A DNA stretch of 29,775 bases from Bolinopsis microptera. Taxonomy: Eukaryota > Ctenophora > Tentaculata > Lobata > Bolinopsidae. How positions within the stretch are numbered: the stretch's first letter is position 1; the number at the start of each line of letters is the position of its first letter. The notes below the pieces were generated by a model that was not told where the DNA came from, did no database searches, and saw only the letters and a program-made list of their open reading frames with translations. The position numbers and the translations under genes were made by a program. The stretch covers positions 10,890,636-10,920,410 of the forward strand of contig NC_087073.1 in the NCBI RefSeq assembly GCF_026151205.1, in the 5' to 3' direction. This document shows positions 9,786-21,601 of the stretch, piece by piece.

Positions 9786-11055
9786 AGGATGAGGAGGAGG
9801 ACTGAGGAGGAGGACTGAGGACTGAGGAGGAAGAGGAGGAGGATGAAGAGGAGGAGGAAGAGGAGGAGGATGAAGAGGAGGAGGAGGACTGAGGAGGAGG
9901 ACTGAGGAGGAGGATTGAGGAGGACTGAGGAGGATGGCTGAGAGGGAGGAGGAGGAGGAGGAGGAGGAGGAGGAGGAGGAGGACTCAGGAGGAGGGGGAC
10001 TCAGGAGGAGGAGGAGGAGGAGGAGGAGGAGGAGGAGGAGGAGGAGGAGGAGGAGGAGGAGGAGGAGGAGGAGGAGGAGGAGGAGGAGGAGGAGGAGGAG
10101 GAGGAGGAGGAGGAGGAGGAGGAGGAGGAGGAGGAGGAGGAGGAGGAGGAGGAGGAGGAGGAGGAGGAGGAGGAGGAGGAGGAGGAGGAGGAGGAGGAGG
10201 AGGAGGAGGAGGAGGAGGAGGAGGAGGAGGAGGAGGAGGAGGAGGAGGAGGAGGAGGAGGAGGAGGAGGAGGAGGAGGAGGAGGAGGAGGAGGAGGAGGA
10301 GGAGGAGGAGGAGGACTCAGGAGGAGGAGGAGGAGGACTGAGGAGGACTGAGAAGGAGGAGGAGGACTAAATAGGAGAAGGAGGAGGGGGACTGGGGGAG
10401 GACTGAGGAGGAGGATGGAGGACTGAGGAGAAGGATGAGGAGGATGACTGAGGAGAACTGAGGACTGAGGAGGAAGAGGAGGATGATGAAGAGGAGGAGG
10501 AGGACCCAGGAGGAGGACTCAGGAGGAGGAGGAGGAGGAGGACTGGGGAGGAGGAGGACTGTTGATGACTGATGAGGAGGACTGAGGACGAGGAGGAGGA
10601 GTAGGAGGAGGACTGAGGAGGGGAGGAGGAAGAAGACTGAGGAAGATCAGGAAGACTCAGGAGGAGGAGGAGGAAGAGTAGGAGGAGGAAGCATCTAAAT
10701 GTTATTCCCATTTTTGTCCGTTTTTGTCCATTTTTGTCGGACAAAAAACATGATTCCCCATATAACAGCAAAAATTGAACATTTTATTTAGCAATTTAAT
10801 TTTAGGTGTCCATTAATGTCCGCTAATGTCCGCCAAAGTCCGTATATGTCCGTCTATGTCCGCCAAAGTCCGTCTATGTCCGTCTATGTCCGCCTATGTC
10901 CGCCTATGTCCGCCTATGTCCGCCTATGTCCTGTCCTGTCCTGTCCAGTCCTTTTTGGATTCTATGAGACGTGACACCCCCCCCCACCATTACGCTGGAG
11001 GCTTACAATGACCCTTTTTGAACCCCATGCATGGCAGTGCTAGTTTTATTATTGA
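9786..11055 (+). repeat. Unit 2 of the roughly 1.3-kb direct duplication
   Basis: Matches unit 1 block for block. The left parts are offset by 1302 bp and the right parts by 1274 bp, so the net length change lies mostly in the GGA run. The non-purine tails appear the same except that the C run is 9 rather than 10. Near-identity implies a very recent duplication or an assembly artefact. Confidence 0.92.
10003..10315 (+). repeat. Near-perfect (GGA)n microsatellite, about 103 units
   Basis: Counterpart of the run in unit 1 but about 60 bp longer, again bounded by ACTCAGG. Small shifts upstream change which frame reads through it. Confidence 0.95.
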
Positions 11056-11545
11056 TTATGGTACAAATTGTTAATCGAAGTTATGAAAACGATCAGGTCA
11101 CTCCTGTTTTACACTATCAACAGCTACTTAAAACAACCTAGATTGTACAACTCACTTTGAAGATTAAACTGTTAAGTGATGAGTGATTGGGCTCATTAAA
11201 CATTTTAGTAGCGGAGACATGAGGATCAGCTTCTTGAGGTTCTAATAGTTCATTCAGACAAGAAATTTTACTTTATCAAATTTAGTCGTTCAAGCTGCCT
11301 GAGTTCAGAAAGTTTGCCCAGGTATTCTTGTCACGCTGCATTTTGCCTGCCATTATGCATAATTGAATTATATATATATTACATATATTGGTATGCGAAG
11401 CTTGGTTTTCATAATGCAGCGATTTCATTGGACGAAAGCAACTGCTGGCGGCGTTTGACTACAAATGGCAATGTTTCAGCTCCCCCTGTGGATTATGACT
11501 ACGTGATCCGAGAAGCAGTATTATAAATTATATTATTTACGAGCA
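11056..11545. other. AT-rich DNA, no gene seen
   Basis: There are only short ORFs with no recognisable domain. The one at 11314-11526 has unremarkable composition and no supporting splice or promoter signals. Confidence 0.35.
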
Positions 11546-11622
11546 TTACTGGGTGGCGCTCAGCCTGTCATTCCGTCATTTATATGTTTATGAACACAAT
11601 AGCCTGGGGTCCCCAGGTAAAT
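11546..11622 (+). repeat. Dispersed repeat family 2, copy 1
   Basis: Runs from ATTACTGGG through GCGCTCAGCCTGTCATTCCG to AATAGCCTGGGGTCC and CAGGTAAA. A second copy lies about 0.9 kb downstream in the same orientation. Confidence 0.75.
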
Positions 11623-11657
11623 ACGAGCACACATTGATTGATGATGTCAACCCTTCC

Positions 11658-11680
11658 AGATCGTTGCTCTGCAACGATCT
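11658..11680. repeat. Short perfect hairpin
   Basis: AGATCGTTGC, loop TCT, GCAACGATCT: a 10-bp perfect stem. No role is evident. Confidence 0.6.
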
Positions 11681-12453
11681 AGTAAAATTAAAATGATAGT
11701 TTGCGCGAAGCGGCGAGGCCTCCAACAGCACACACTGAGCTAATAAGCACACTTTGAATCAAGAAAATAAGCTTTGTCACACGCACGAGTGCGCGGCTCC
11801 CCTGTATTTGCTCTATCCAGAGCCCTTGCGCTTGCAGTAGCGCGCGCACGCCTCACGGCGGTAAAAAGGAGGGAGAAGTGCTGCCCACTGCGAGCTGATC
11901 ATTCGCGAGGTGAAAATGAGCGCTGGGGACGATCTCTCTGAAATTTTACCTGTTGGTTCAGTGGACGATTTTAGCCACAGCGCCTTAAATTTAGCACGAT
12001 CGTCCATAATCACACAAAGTTACAGCTAATTTAGTGATGTAAACACTCGTCGCAATATACTGGAATTGAATCGAGCGCGTTACTATGGTTACTGCGCGTT
12101 GATATGGTTACTAGATTTAGATTAGATTCATCGTTTTAGCGCGCGTAGCATGTAGCATTATTACAATTCTATCATATTGTCATATTATTATTAGATGCAC
12201 GAGTTTAGCTGCATTTTACATTTAATTTCAGGAATCTGCAAGATTTGTAATCGATTAGATAATATTTAATTTCGTTCTTCATTCCTTGCTTGGCGGTCCT
12301 CATTTATGTATGTATTTTACCTGGGAGCGGGAACTCCAGGCTACGCTTTTCATTAACCGGGATGTAATTTTCATAAACCGATTAGAGTTTAGTCAGTATG
12401 ACATGCTGATCGCCGCCAGACAGTTGAAAATTTGTTTCATACACATAAAATTG

Positions 12454-12536
12454 ATTACTGGGCCGCGCTCAGCCTGTCATTCCGCCAAATCTATATTCGT
12501 TATTTATGAACATAATAGCCTGGGGTCCTCAGGTAA
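12454..12536 (+). repeat. Dispersed repeat family 2, copy 2
   Basis: Same blocks as copy 1: ATTACTGGG, CGCTCAGCCTGTCATTCCG, TTATGAACA, AATAGCCTGGGGTCC and CAGGTAAA. It has a small insertion in the middle. Confidence 0.75.
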
Positions 12537-12760
12537 AAAATTGATTGTGTCATATCTGAGTTCTTGGCTGTATTTCGAAACCTCAGTCAGTTGTGGGTTT
12601 TTACCGGCCTAAATAAAAAGTCAAGTTTACAGGACATTTCTGGGGAACCTTACTATGTGTTTTACTTAACAAGATCAAAGATGCGAAGGTGAGGAAAAGG
12701 AAGCGTGCATTCGAGAGCGTATCATTTTGTACATTATAAATATATTACCCCGATCTGAAG

Positions 12761-13558
12761 CAGGAGGTGACCGGGATTGGCAATTTTGAGTTATCCCGGT
12801 CCCGGTCAACCGGGTCAGGTCACATTTTTCATCCCGGTCGCGGTCAAATGCTGATTTATGATCCCGGTCAATTCAGGATTCTTGGTCCCGGTCCCGGTCA
12901 ATCACTCAAATTTGCCGGGATTTTGACCGGGATCTTTTACATAATTTCATTCACTGTGATTTTAAGTTTTTACTTTCATTCATTGTGAATTTCATCTTAA
13001 AACAACCTCTGAGCCAAATAAAACAATGTTTAAAATTGCTAAACAAGTTTAGGTAACTAATATCGTTACATAACTCATAAGTGCAAACTAACATCAAGTT
13101 TTCAACTCGGGCTACGCCCAATTGTCAATTGGAGAATGAAACTGTTGAATAATGAGGGATCATTGACTGAGGAATGAGGGTGAACTTGAGTAATCAGTAC
13201 ATGAACATTATTGGTGTAGTACATTAGGCCCATGCCCCATATTGACGGGTTTTTTCTAGTTTTTTCTAATTTAATATTCTAGTTATTACTTATTCAAATT
13301 GTTCAATTATAATGTAAATGAAAGTTGCAGCTTTCAATATGAGAATACCAGTTTTGGTCCCGGTCATCCCGGTCATCCCGAAAAAATTGTATTGTTGGTC
13401 CCGGTCCTGGTCCCGGTAAGATAGAAATCCCAGAAATTATTGGTCCCGGTCCCGGTCACGGTAAATTGATAATCTCAGTCCCGGTCCCGGTCAAGTCACA
13501 TTTTGTATCCCGGTCCCGGTCCCGGTCAGGCCTAAAATCATGTCCCGGTCACCTCCTG
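12761..13558. mobile_element. Non-autonomous hAT-like DNA transposon with 8-bp target duplication
   Basis: Perfect 16-bp terminal inverted repeats CAGGAGGTGACCGGGA / TCCCGGTCACCTCCTG bound a 798-bp element. It is flanked by the direct repeat ATCTGAAG at 12753-12760 and 13559-13566. An 8-bp duplication and a terminal CAG are typical of the hAT superfamily. Both subterminal regions are packed with CCCGGTC motifs (roughly eighteen by eye), such as hAT transposases often bind. The centre (about 12930-13340) is AT-rich with no transposase reading frame, so the element would depend on an enzyme encoded elsewhere. Intact ends and duplication suggest fairly recent movement. Confidence 0.9.
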
Positions 13559-13566
13559 ATCTGAAG

Positions 13567-14100
13567 TTTGATGACTAGAAAACAGTGAATACAATTAATG
13601 TTTATTAATATTATTATCGAACTTCATATTATATTGTTTATCCTAAGTAAAGATCTGATAACTCTACAACAGGGAGCGGTTAAACTATAAATGGAAACAA
13701 TTTAAATACTGAAACATAAACTAGTGTTAACATATCTATAATACGTTAACTTAAAACTTAATTACATCAACTTGCAAGATTTAAAAAATTTTCCCTATAA
13801 AATACAGAGGCAATATCAAATATGGCACAGTTCAGTCAAATGAAAAAATCTGTTTGTTGATGGCACTGAAGAATATTTTGAAAAAAGCTACGATGAAAGT
13901 TGAAGGAACAGTTAAAGGAACACTATACCAATTTCAGAATGTAAATTTTCGTGTTTAAATATCATACTTTATAAGGTATAAAGTTTCGTATTATTAATCA
14001 AAAGTTGGTGTAATATCACACGTAACACGTTTTAGATATTAAACAGAAGAAAGTTTTTTGTCCTAGATCAAGAGCTGCTCATTTCTCACAAGCAGTGTGG
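13567..14100. other. AT-rich DNA, no gene seen
   Basis: No ORF of note, no recognised repeat and no RNA gene could be supported. Confidence 0.35.
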
Positions 14101-14115
14101 TCGGGGTTCTGTTCT

Positions 14116-15220
14116 TCGATTCTTGCTGCCTTTGTCTTTCGCACGCAAGTAGGAGTACCCTGAGGATTAGAGGCAATAATAATAATAACGCTTTATTTGT
14201 ATACCGCTTAGGCCGTATAATCAACCATGAATTATTAAAATTTTATAGTTCTACAATTGGAACCTGCGACTTGTTTTGCAGTGAATCACAATCCAGACGA
14301 AATGTGTAATTTTAAAAAGTATAGGTACACACCTGTCCGTAGTTTCTCGTACATCACGCGTGACGTCCGGCTAGAAGGAGTTTCTCCCAGGTCTGCTGTC
14401 TAGGAAGAGAGAATGGGAGATGAGAGCTGTTTGAGCTTTATGACTTCACTTAACAGCCAGAGGTGCCATAAGCTAACTCGTCGTAAATTGCGAGCTCTGG
14501 CAGGTATCCTCGGGTGATTGTCAGATGAGATGGTGGTCCAAAAGAAACTGCTGGGAGCCTGACAGAAAACCGTATTGCAAGCCCCGAAACGGTGTCAGGT
14601 TTGTGACTGAAGATTCTGATCAAGCTCAGGGTTGAGTCTACACAGTGTCGCCACTTGCCGATGCCAGTTGATGCGACAGGACACTGATTTAAGTGGGAAG
14701 TTGTGTCCAAGAAACAGCGTGTGGTTCGGGTGCCGGTTGAACGCATGTAATAGGGAGGGTATATCCGTATTTCGCTGCTAGGAGGTGGTCCGCAGATTGC
14801 GTGAAGATGCCTACTTTTAAACCTATCAATAGGTTCAATAGGTAGGTGCTAGTGATGCAGTCCTTGACCCGGAAGCTAAGGCTTCCCCGTTTCTCGCTCA
14901 TTTGTGCTCCGATGTTCTTGTGACCTCTGCAGGGGTCAAGTGCAGGATGAGGGACATGGCCGACCAGGAGAAGGTTGTTTTAGAGAGGTATTTTTATACA
15001 GTTTAACTGTATCATTACCCTTGGAAATCTCTCGACCCAAACGATGCCAAATTCTGCCTCCGAGCACAAGTACTTTGTAGGGGGTCAGCGAGTCATTTCA
15101 TGTCTATTGTTCAATGTCGTTGAGTACAGGGGAAGTTAGCTGCTGTCTACTGCCGTTATTCTCCAATTCTTAGAGTTCGTCTTTCGCACGTGAGTAAGTT
15201 TCCTGGGGAAAATAAATAGT
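14116..15220. other. GC-richer segment between similar TCTTTCGCACG blocks
   Basis: Roughly 1 kb of about average-GC DNA in AT-rich surroundings. Both edges carry a similar phrase in the same orientation: GTCTTTCGCACGCAAGTAGG near 14135 and GTCTTTCGCACGTGAGTAAG near 15179. Near 14175-14200 the minus strand reads ATAAAGCG followed by a short ATT microsatellite, as at some retroposon 3' ends. The short ORFs inside have no recognisable domain. It is most likely an old mobile element of unknown type. Confidence 0.35.
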
Positions 15221-15430
15221 CAACCAAAAATTATTAATAATAAACATAGATGGACTTCCCACAATTATAACCAGTAAATCTGACACCTGCTAGCTGGCGT
15301 AAATTTAAAATTTAACACGCAGTGCGCGCGCCGCGCGCTAAAAATATCTCAAATTTGAAAACTGATGTGGTTTTTACCGAAAATCGAATTCGCGCCAGCG
15401 GCCGCCATCAGAAGATGCAGTAGATGAATT

Positions 15431-16005
15431 CATAAATTTGGAACATGGGCACATCACAGTATTGGCCGTATTTGAGTGCTGGGAAGGCTCAGTTCGGATT
15501 TCTAAGATGGATATAGCCGTAAGCTAGGCCTAGGAACCATAAAAAGTCGTATAAAACTACCCATGGAATGACCAGAAATGAACGAAAATGAACATTCTTC
15601 TCATAGTGCTCAGAATGGTTTAAAATGGGTCGGAAAGTGTTTATATTAGTCCTAGGACCACTCAAACCAAGTTTGAGAATCATTACATGTCTAGAACCGA
15701 TGTTACCAATGTTCCAAAATGTCCCAATTTTGACACAATAATCCTCCTGAGAATCCAGATTTTTGGAACATGGGCACATCGAAGTATTGGCTGTATTTAA
15801 GTGCTGGGAAGCCTCAATTCGGTTTTCTAAGATGGATGTAGGTAAAAACTAGGCCTAAGAGCCATCAAAACTCAAATAACATTACCCAGGTTCATGGAAT
15901 GTATGGAAAATGAACAAAAATGAAAATAGTAGTTGAGATGGTGGAAACATTTGATACAATTTTGGAAACATGCTTTTACAGCCGTATTTATGCTTGTACT
16001 GACTT
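15431..16005 (+). repeat. Diverged tandem repeat, left part
   Basis: GGAACATGGGCACATC followed by GTATTGG and AGTGCTGGGAAG occurs at about 15440 and again at about 15765. The spacing is close to 330 bp and the intervening order of blocks is similar (CTAAGATGGAT, AGGCCTA, ATGAACAAAAATGAA). The array continues after 17963, so it was split by an inserted element. Confidence 0.75.
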
Positions 16006-17962
16006 GGACATGTTCATAAAAAGGTGGCACTAGAGATTGATTTTTCACTGCCAAAATTGTGTGAAGCATTTTAAAATACTTGTATCTCAAGGAGTATGCT
16101 ATGAAAGTTAACCAAATTTTAATGTGGTCCAAAAAGATTCAAATGTCACATAATAAAGTCATTCATCTCTTTATATCTGTTAATTGTGCAGATATGAGCC
16201 AGAAATCACAAAATATTCATTTCTTGCACCTCTAATCATGAATTTACATTCTGTGAGTGTGTCCTGCTTCTCAATGTGATTATTGAACCTTTTTGAGATA
16301 GCTGAGTGTTAAAAGTGCAAAGAATCACCGGTTAAATGTGGAGTTACGATGCAATTATCACATACAGGGTTAATTCTGACTAAGTATTTTAGAATGATGA
16401 ATGTGATATGAATATCAACGGAATGATTGTAACAATGAACTCTATCAATGTCAATTATATCATGCTAACTAATATTTAGAGAATTTAGATGGTTAAAAGT
16501 GCCATAATGAGTCAAAAATCACATAAATGAGCATGTATTGAAATTATGCTGTATCAGGGGAATGTACACTGTCCATTTGAACACTGTCCATTAGTACTCC
16601 GATGAAAAAGCGATGAATGTCGATTTGCCGTGATTCTAGCTTTGTGTGTTATTGTGTGATTTCAATGCACGGCAATGAAGGGACTCAGGTACCACGATCT
16701 GGCAGACAAACATGTCTGAACAGACATAGCGAGTCAGATCTGGTTCAGGAAATTTTATCGTTTAAGAGATATTCATATTTCATATGAATCAATACTCAGG
16801 TTTCTAATTTTGGACTCGCCCGGGGTTTGATTATGATACTTTGAGGAATGACATTTGATTTATAAGTTGATTTCAAATCCCCTATGGGTACCAGAAATAC
16901 TGGTTTCACAACAACAACATCACTTTTTGGCTCTATATCAGGTTGGTATTCATAGTAAATCTGCAATAATTTGTTGTGACACTGCACTTGTTTATGGTCA
17001 TGGAGAAGTTCGTTATTAGAGTAATAGTGGAATCAATAATCACAAAACACTGATTTTAAACTGATTAAACTAGGCAAGTACTTTTACTACTCAAGCCATG
17101 ATAATTTTGTCTCCATACTGTGACAAATGAATCAATCAGTTACGTATAATACTTAATTGAATTTTTGAAATGTGATTATCGATTCATTACCTTTCTTTTC
17201 AAAATGTCATTACAACTTGAACATTACATATGATTCAATTGTCATACTTTAAAGAAAATTACATAGTTGGTAGCCAGATTTGTGTGATTTTTGAATCATT
17301 TAACCACCCAGATCAAAAATTATCGCTCAAAGGCCTTCAATATGGTATAAGCTTAGACATGGATTCAAAAATCACATAATAAGAACCATAGAATGGATAT
17401 ATGTTGTCATATTGTGCACTTAATTTAAGGCTTACTATAGTGAGACTTAATAGCGCACCAATAACGAAAATGTGATTTTTGAATCATATTAACTGGTTTT
17501 AATACTATTTAATACTATTTTGTACCCTAACAAATGATAGAAAGCCAATAAAAACGTAAGATGATTCAATAATCACTGCTCAAAATAGGCTCATTTCCAA
17601 TGTTTAAGTTGTGATTTTTGAATCATTTTGGCACCAATAACAATTTCAGATAAGACATTTTATTCCTTACATGCATTATAGTCACCATATCAATTTTGGC
17701 GTCTTTGTGAATAGTACTTTTCAGATTATCTAGTGTTGATTCATCTTGCATTTCTAATTGTGTGATTTTTGAATCATTGGCACACAAATAACGATAACTC
17801 CTGTGATATAAGCACTACAGACTCCGTGATTTCAGGATCATGAAATTTAATCGAATTTCTAAAGGTATAGATAGATATATCAACCAACAAAGAGCAATGA
17901 CCATTTTTAAAACTCATTTAAAAAAAATCAATCTCTAGTGCCACCTTTTTTTGAACGTGTCC
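16006..17962. mobile_element. 1.96-kb inverted-repeat element without coding capacity
   Basis: The left end is GGACATGTTCATAAAAAGG then TGGCACTAGAGATTGATTTT. The right end is its reverse complement with few changes, giving an inverted repeat of about 40 bp. ACTT is repeated at 16002-16005 and 17963-17966. Flanking DNA on either side reads as one interrupted member of the local tandem repeat (TGACTT / GGAATC), which supports a clean insertion. The interior has no long ORF but carries repeated copies of TGTGATTTTTGAATCAT in both orientations. The superfamily is unassigned; a 4-bp duplication is compatible with several. Confidence 0.7.
17281..17780. repeat. Iterated TGTGATTTTTGAATCAT motif
   Basis: Plus-strand copies start near 17283, 17471, 17612 and 17761. 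Reversed copies (GATTCAAAAATCACA) lie near 17355, and a variant near 16510. Looser versions occur through most of the element (for example 17035, 17165 and 17562). Spacing is roughly 140-190 bp. The motif is itself partly palindromic (GTGATT...GAATCA). Confidence 0.75.
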
Positions 17963-18800
17963 ACTTGGAATCTATCTGGTATGGTAGAAGGACACATGTA
18001 CTAACATTTCCAGCCACTTAGACTTGCAAAATACTCCCCTGGTTCATGGAATGAATGAAATGAACACAAAATGAACATTATCCTAAAATCGCCTGAATTG
18101 GGCTAAAACCAATTGGAATCGGTCGGTATTGATACCAGGAGTGTCCCTGAGAAGTTTGGTGTGCCTAGCATGTTCAAAAAGGGCTCTGGGGCAATGTTTC
18201 TATTTTGGTTTCAGAGTAGTTGAGATGGTGGAAACAATTGACACAAATTTAGAAACATGCTTTTTAGCGGTTATTATGCCTGGACTGGCATGGAATCGAT
18301 ATGGTATGGTAGAGGGGCATATTGTTTACTAACATGTTCAGCAACTCAGAAGTTTTTTTCTTTGAAATTTAATACTCCACCGAAGGGATAGGGTGCGTCA
18401 AGAATCATCCAGTTTCACATCGAAAGCACTATTTTCACACATCAAATTGTGACATTTTTTGTTCAACTTTAAAAAAACCTTTTTAGTGCAAAATGATCCC
18501 CTGGTTCATGAAATGAACAAAAATGAACTTTACCCTAAAATCGCCTAAACTGAGTTGAAGGCGATCAGAATCGATTGGTATCGATACCAGGAGTGTCCTT
18601 GAAAAGTTTGGTGGCCCTAGCATCCTCAGAAAAGGCTTTGTGGGCAATGTTCCATTTTGGTTTCAGAGAAGTTGGGATTCTGGAACAGAATTGAGACAAA
18701 TTTGGAACAGGCTTTTTGGGCAGTAATTATGCCTTGGCTGACTTAAAATCGATCTGGTATGGTGGAGGGGTATATTAACTACATTTTTGGGTGTTTTCAA
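17963..18800 (+). repeat. Diverged tandem repeat, right part
   Basis: Two further units, starting near CCCCTGGTTCATG at about 18034 and 18491, share TGAACA, CCTAAAATCGCCT, GGTATTGATACCAGGAGTGT, TTTTGGTTTCAGAG and TGGTATGGT in order. The period is about 460 bp. The same blocks (AGTAGTTGAGATGGTGGAAA) occur at about 15928. Confidence 0.75.
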
Positions 18801-20729
18801 ATTAAAGATTTCAAAGCCAGATTTTCGGCTTAACTTGGCTGGGACATGCCCAAATTGTATATGCTTTGATCGTGATCGGGTTTTCAAAAATAAACGATTT
18901 ACCTTTCGCATATGATGGACTTTTTCCCGAAGAAGGTGGGTATTTTATCCTTGTAGTTTTCCAGAGAAGGACGTAGTCTTTTCCACATCTCTGTCATCAG
19001 TGAAGTCCTCTCGATTAAACGGTACCTTTTTGGCACTCCTGAGATAATTGACTGTCTTATACACAATGGTTTTACCGTTAACAAAATTTGCAGTAATATT
19101 TATTACCGAATTTAATTAGAATTTAACCCATACATTTTAAACACATGAACTGCTGTATCAGTAACCATCAAAATAGAGACAAACCTATGAATTTGATGTT
19201 TATCTTGTTAAGTGGGAGGTTAACCTCTTCTTGACACAAAATACCCAGTCGTCTCCTGAGATCTCCGACATGAGAGAGGAAGCTACTGTAGAGTTCGATA
19301 TTACAGCTAACCTAAGATAGTCAAACTGAGTGGGATCAATTTTAAGCATTACAAATCAGCAGTTATCAAGCAAATGTGATGAAAGAGCCATTATTGAAAT
19401 GTAAGGCAGATCTAGAGCTAGGAATGTGTTTCGGGGCATCAAAGAATAAGTATCTGTGTACTGTTCTTTACCATACCATTTAAACGATTTAATACATGGA
19501 AGTATCACAATAATATACTTTTTCAAAAACATAAACACATTTAAAAAAAGGCTCGAATGGGTTATCGATATTTCCATATAATGCAGGATTGAAATAATCT
19601 GTTTAGGAGTAATACGTTCAAATTCGATCCTGATCTACAAAAGTGTAACATGATAGCAAAATCCGCTGTGCTTTTCTATACTAGAACTAGTTTTAGTAGT
19701 CTCCAGCACATCACAGCTTAAAGGCAGTAACACTAAATCGATTACATTAAATAACCTCTCAAGATCATTTAGTAATATCTGTATTTCAATGTGCAACGAA
19801 ACAGCTTCTATACTACTTTACTACTTCTATACTACTTTACTATCAACTAGATATACGGTTTGAGCATTGAAGCTCTATGCTGTGAGCAGCAACGAAAAGA
19901 GATGGGATTGCAATATATCGACTCACTTGTGAAAATAATGATTAAATCTCAAATCTCACTTGTTCAGAACAATTACGATTTCTAACTGCGCGGCGTAGTG
20001 CGTACTTTGAAATCCAAATAAAAATTATTTTTGATCAAAATATTGGAAAACAAAATTACAACATGATTCAAATCTTGTGTAAAAAAATGTGATAAACAAT
20101 ATGCTGTTAAAAACTTTCGTGAAAAATTTTAAAAAGCATGATTTCCACCCGATTATGTGAAGTTATCATTTTTATGACTTTTACAGGTTATAATTTTTGT
20201 CAAGAGCTTAGCCATTTGTCAAAATTTAGGTCATGGTATCATGTTATGTGACTATACAATGAGATTATAATCCGTTGATGTATAATATCTTGGAGTTTAT
20301 CAGGGGATAAAATTATTTGTAGGTTTATAAACTACCAAAACGCGCGCTGGGTTGGACTCGTTGTATAATAATAATGTATAACTATCAATACATGATACAC
20401 GATAACGTAAAACTATATAGATCGATAACATATAAGATCAAATAAACCATATGGTACCAAGTTACATTAATTGATGAAATCTTTCCATGTTTTAGAATGA
20501 AAATCCATATTACACAAATATTCCTAGCTTTAAGTATGACACACATTATTACATGATAACGAATTGATTTAACGCGCATATGCAAAATATATTGTAATTG
20601 TATAAGAATCGACCTTGTTTTTTAAAGATTAGTCATTTAAAGTATCGATGAGAAAATCCCTGTACAAATAGCTTCTACTTATAATCCGATAATTTATGTT
20701 GTATGATGCAATGAAAATACTCATACCGC
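18801..20729. other. AT-rich DNA without a supported gene
   Basis: About 1.9 kb with short ORFs only. A minus-strand ORF at 18899-19084 ends close to a GTAAAT donor-like site and could be a lone exon, but no partner exon was found. Near 19805-19850 the phrase CTTCTATACTACTTTACTA is repeated. No RNA gene was recognised. Confidence 0.35.
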
Positions 20730-20811
20730 GCGCGCAGCTTGAACTACGACATACGCAAGCGTTCAGTCGCAAATTATAAGGTCTACCGAAGTTTGTAGGG
20801 CGCGAAAAATT

Positions 20812-21160
20812 TTATGTTGACGTGCTCGCGCATTCTGAGTAGTCAGCTCGCGTTGGGTGCAAGACTACCTGCTCTACAAAGACGCTGTTGTCAGCATTGC
20901 GCACGCGCGCACGAACCTTCCCATCGGGGTTCGTGGATAAGTGCTTTTCTTGACTTGTGAAACAAGCGCGCCCGAAGCGGCGCGAAAGCACATGGTTAGG
21001 TGAACCCCTGTATGCTGTATCTATAGTGAAACGAGCGTGGGTGTCTGATGCAACGTCACGACGTGATACAAAATAAGCTTGGGAGAGGTTACTAGACTTG
21101 ACTTTGTTAATTCTTCGCAGCTCGGTATATAATGCGTGACGCGCTTGATTCACAAGTAAT
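20812..21160. repeat. GC-rich repeat-derived block
   Basis: Contains TTGTGAAACAAGCGCGCCC, GTGAAACGAGCGTGGG and CGTCACGACGTGATACAA. In reverse complement at 21120-21150 it has TGTGAATCAAGCGCGTCACG. These phrases also occur at 6516-6535, 21463-21560 and 29285-29310. The open frame on the minus strand lacks an ATG and follows from the GC-rich repeat rather than evident coding. Confidence 0.55.
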
Positions 21161-21445
21161 ATAGATTATAAAAACATACAAATGAGCTTGTCCATTGTTA
21201 ATGGTCTGGCCCGGCGCGCGCTACTTCGAAGAAAGTTAGACGAGTTACATCCGTCAACAAATGAGCACTCAGTACACACTCTCAGTAGATGGTGCGTGTG
21301 TGCGCGCGCAGTGCTGACAATAGCGTCGTCTGTAACCCGGGTGCATCACTACATCGTGTGTGATATGTGATCATTGATCTTTATAATTGAAGCTAATTTC
21401 TATTTCAATGAAATTCTTAGACAATTAAATACTTGTATCACGTTT

Positions 21446-21601
21446 GTCATACGTTGTATGACCCGCCGCGCCCCATAGTGAAGCGACCATGGGGGTCACC
21501 ACGTGATACAATATCACGTTGCGACCCCCACGATCGTTTCACTATGGTGAAACGACGATGCAGGGGGAGCTTCGTGCGCGGCGGGTCATACAACGTATGA
21601 C
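21446..21601. mobile_element. Small palindromic (foldback/MITE-like) element
   Basis: Inverted ends GTCATACGTTGTATGACCCG then CCGCG, and the complementary CGCGG then CGGGTCATACAACGTATGAC, bound a GC-rich centre. The centre is itself folded (GGGGGTCACCACGTGATA / TATCACGTTGCGACCCCC). ACAATTAAATA occurs at both 21421-21431 and 21600-21610 and may be an 11-bp target duplication if the element is counted from 21432 to 21599. Confidence 0.7.

Noticed and set aside
14450-14901. Overlapping minus-strand ORFs in the GC-richer segment
   Set aside because: No domain or motif was recognised. Open frames are expected by chance at this base composition.
18899-19084. Possible lone exon (minus strand) ending at a GTAAAT donor
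   Set aside because: No matching partner exon or recognised domain was found, and the surrounding DNA is repeat-rich.
20812-21153. 113-codon minus-strand ORF
   Set aside because: It starts at GTG, not ATG, and is built largely from phrases of the GC-rich dispersed repeat family.
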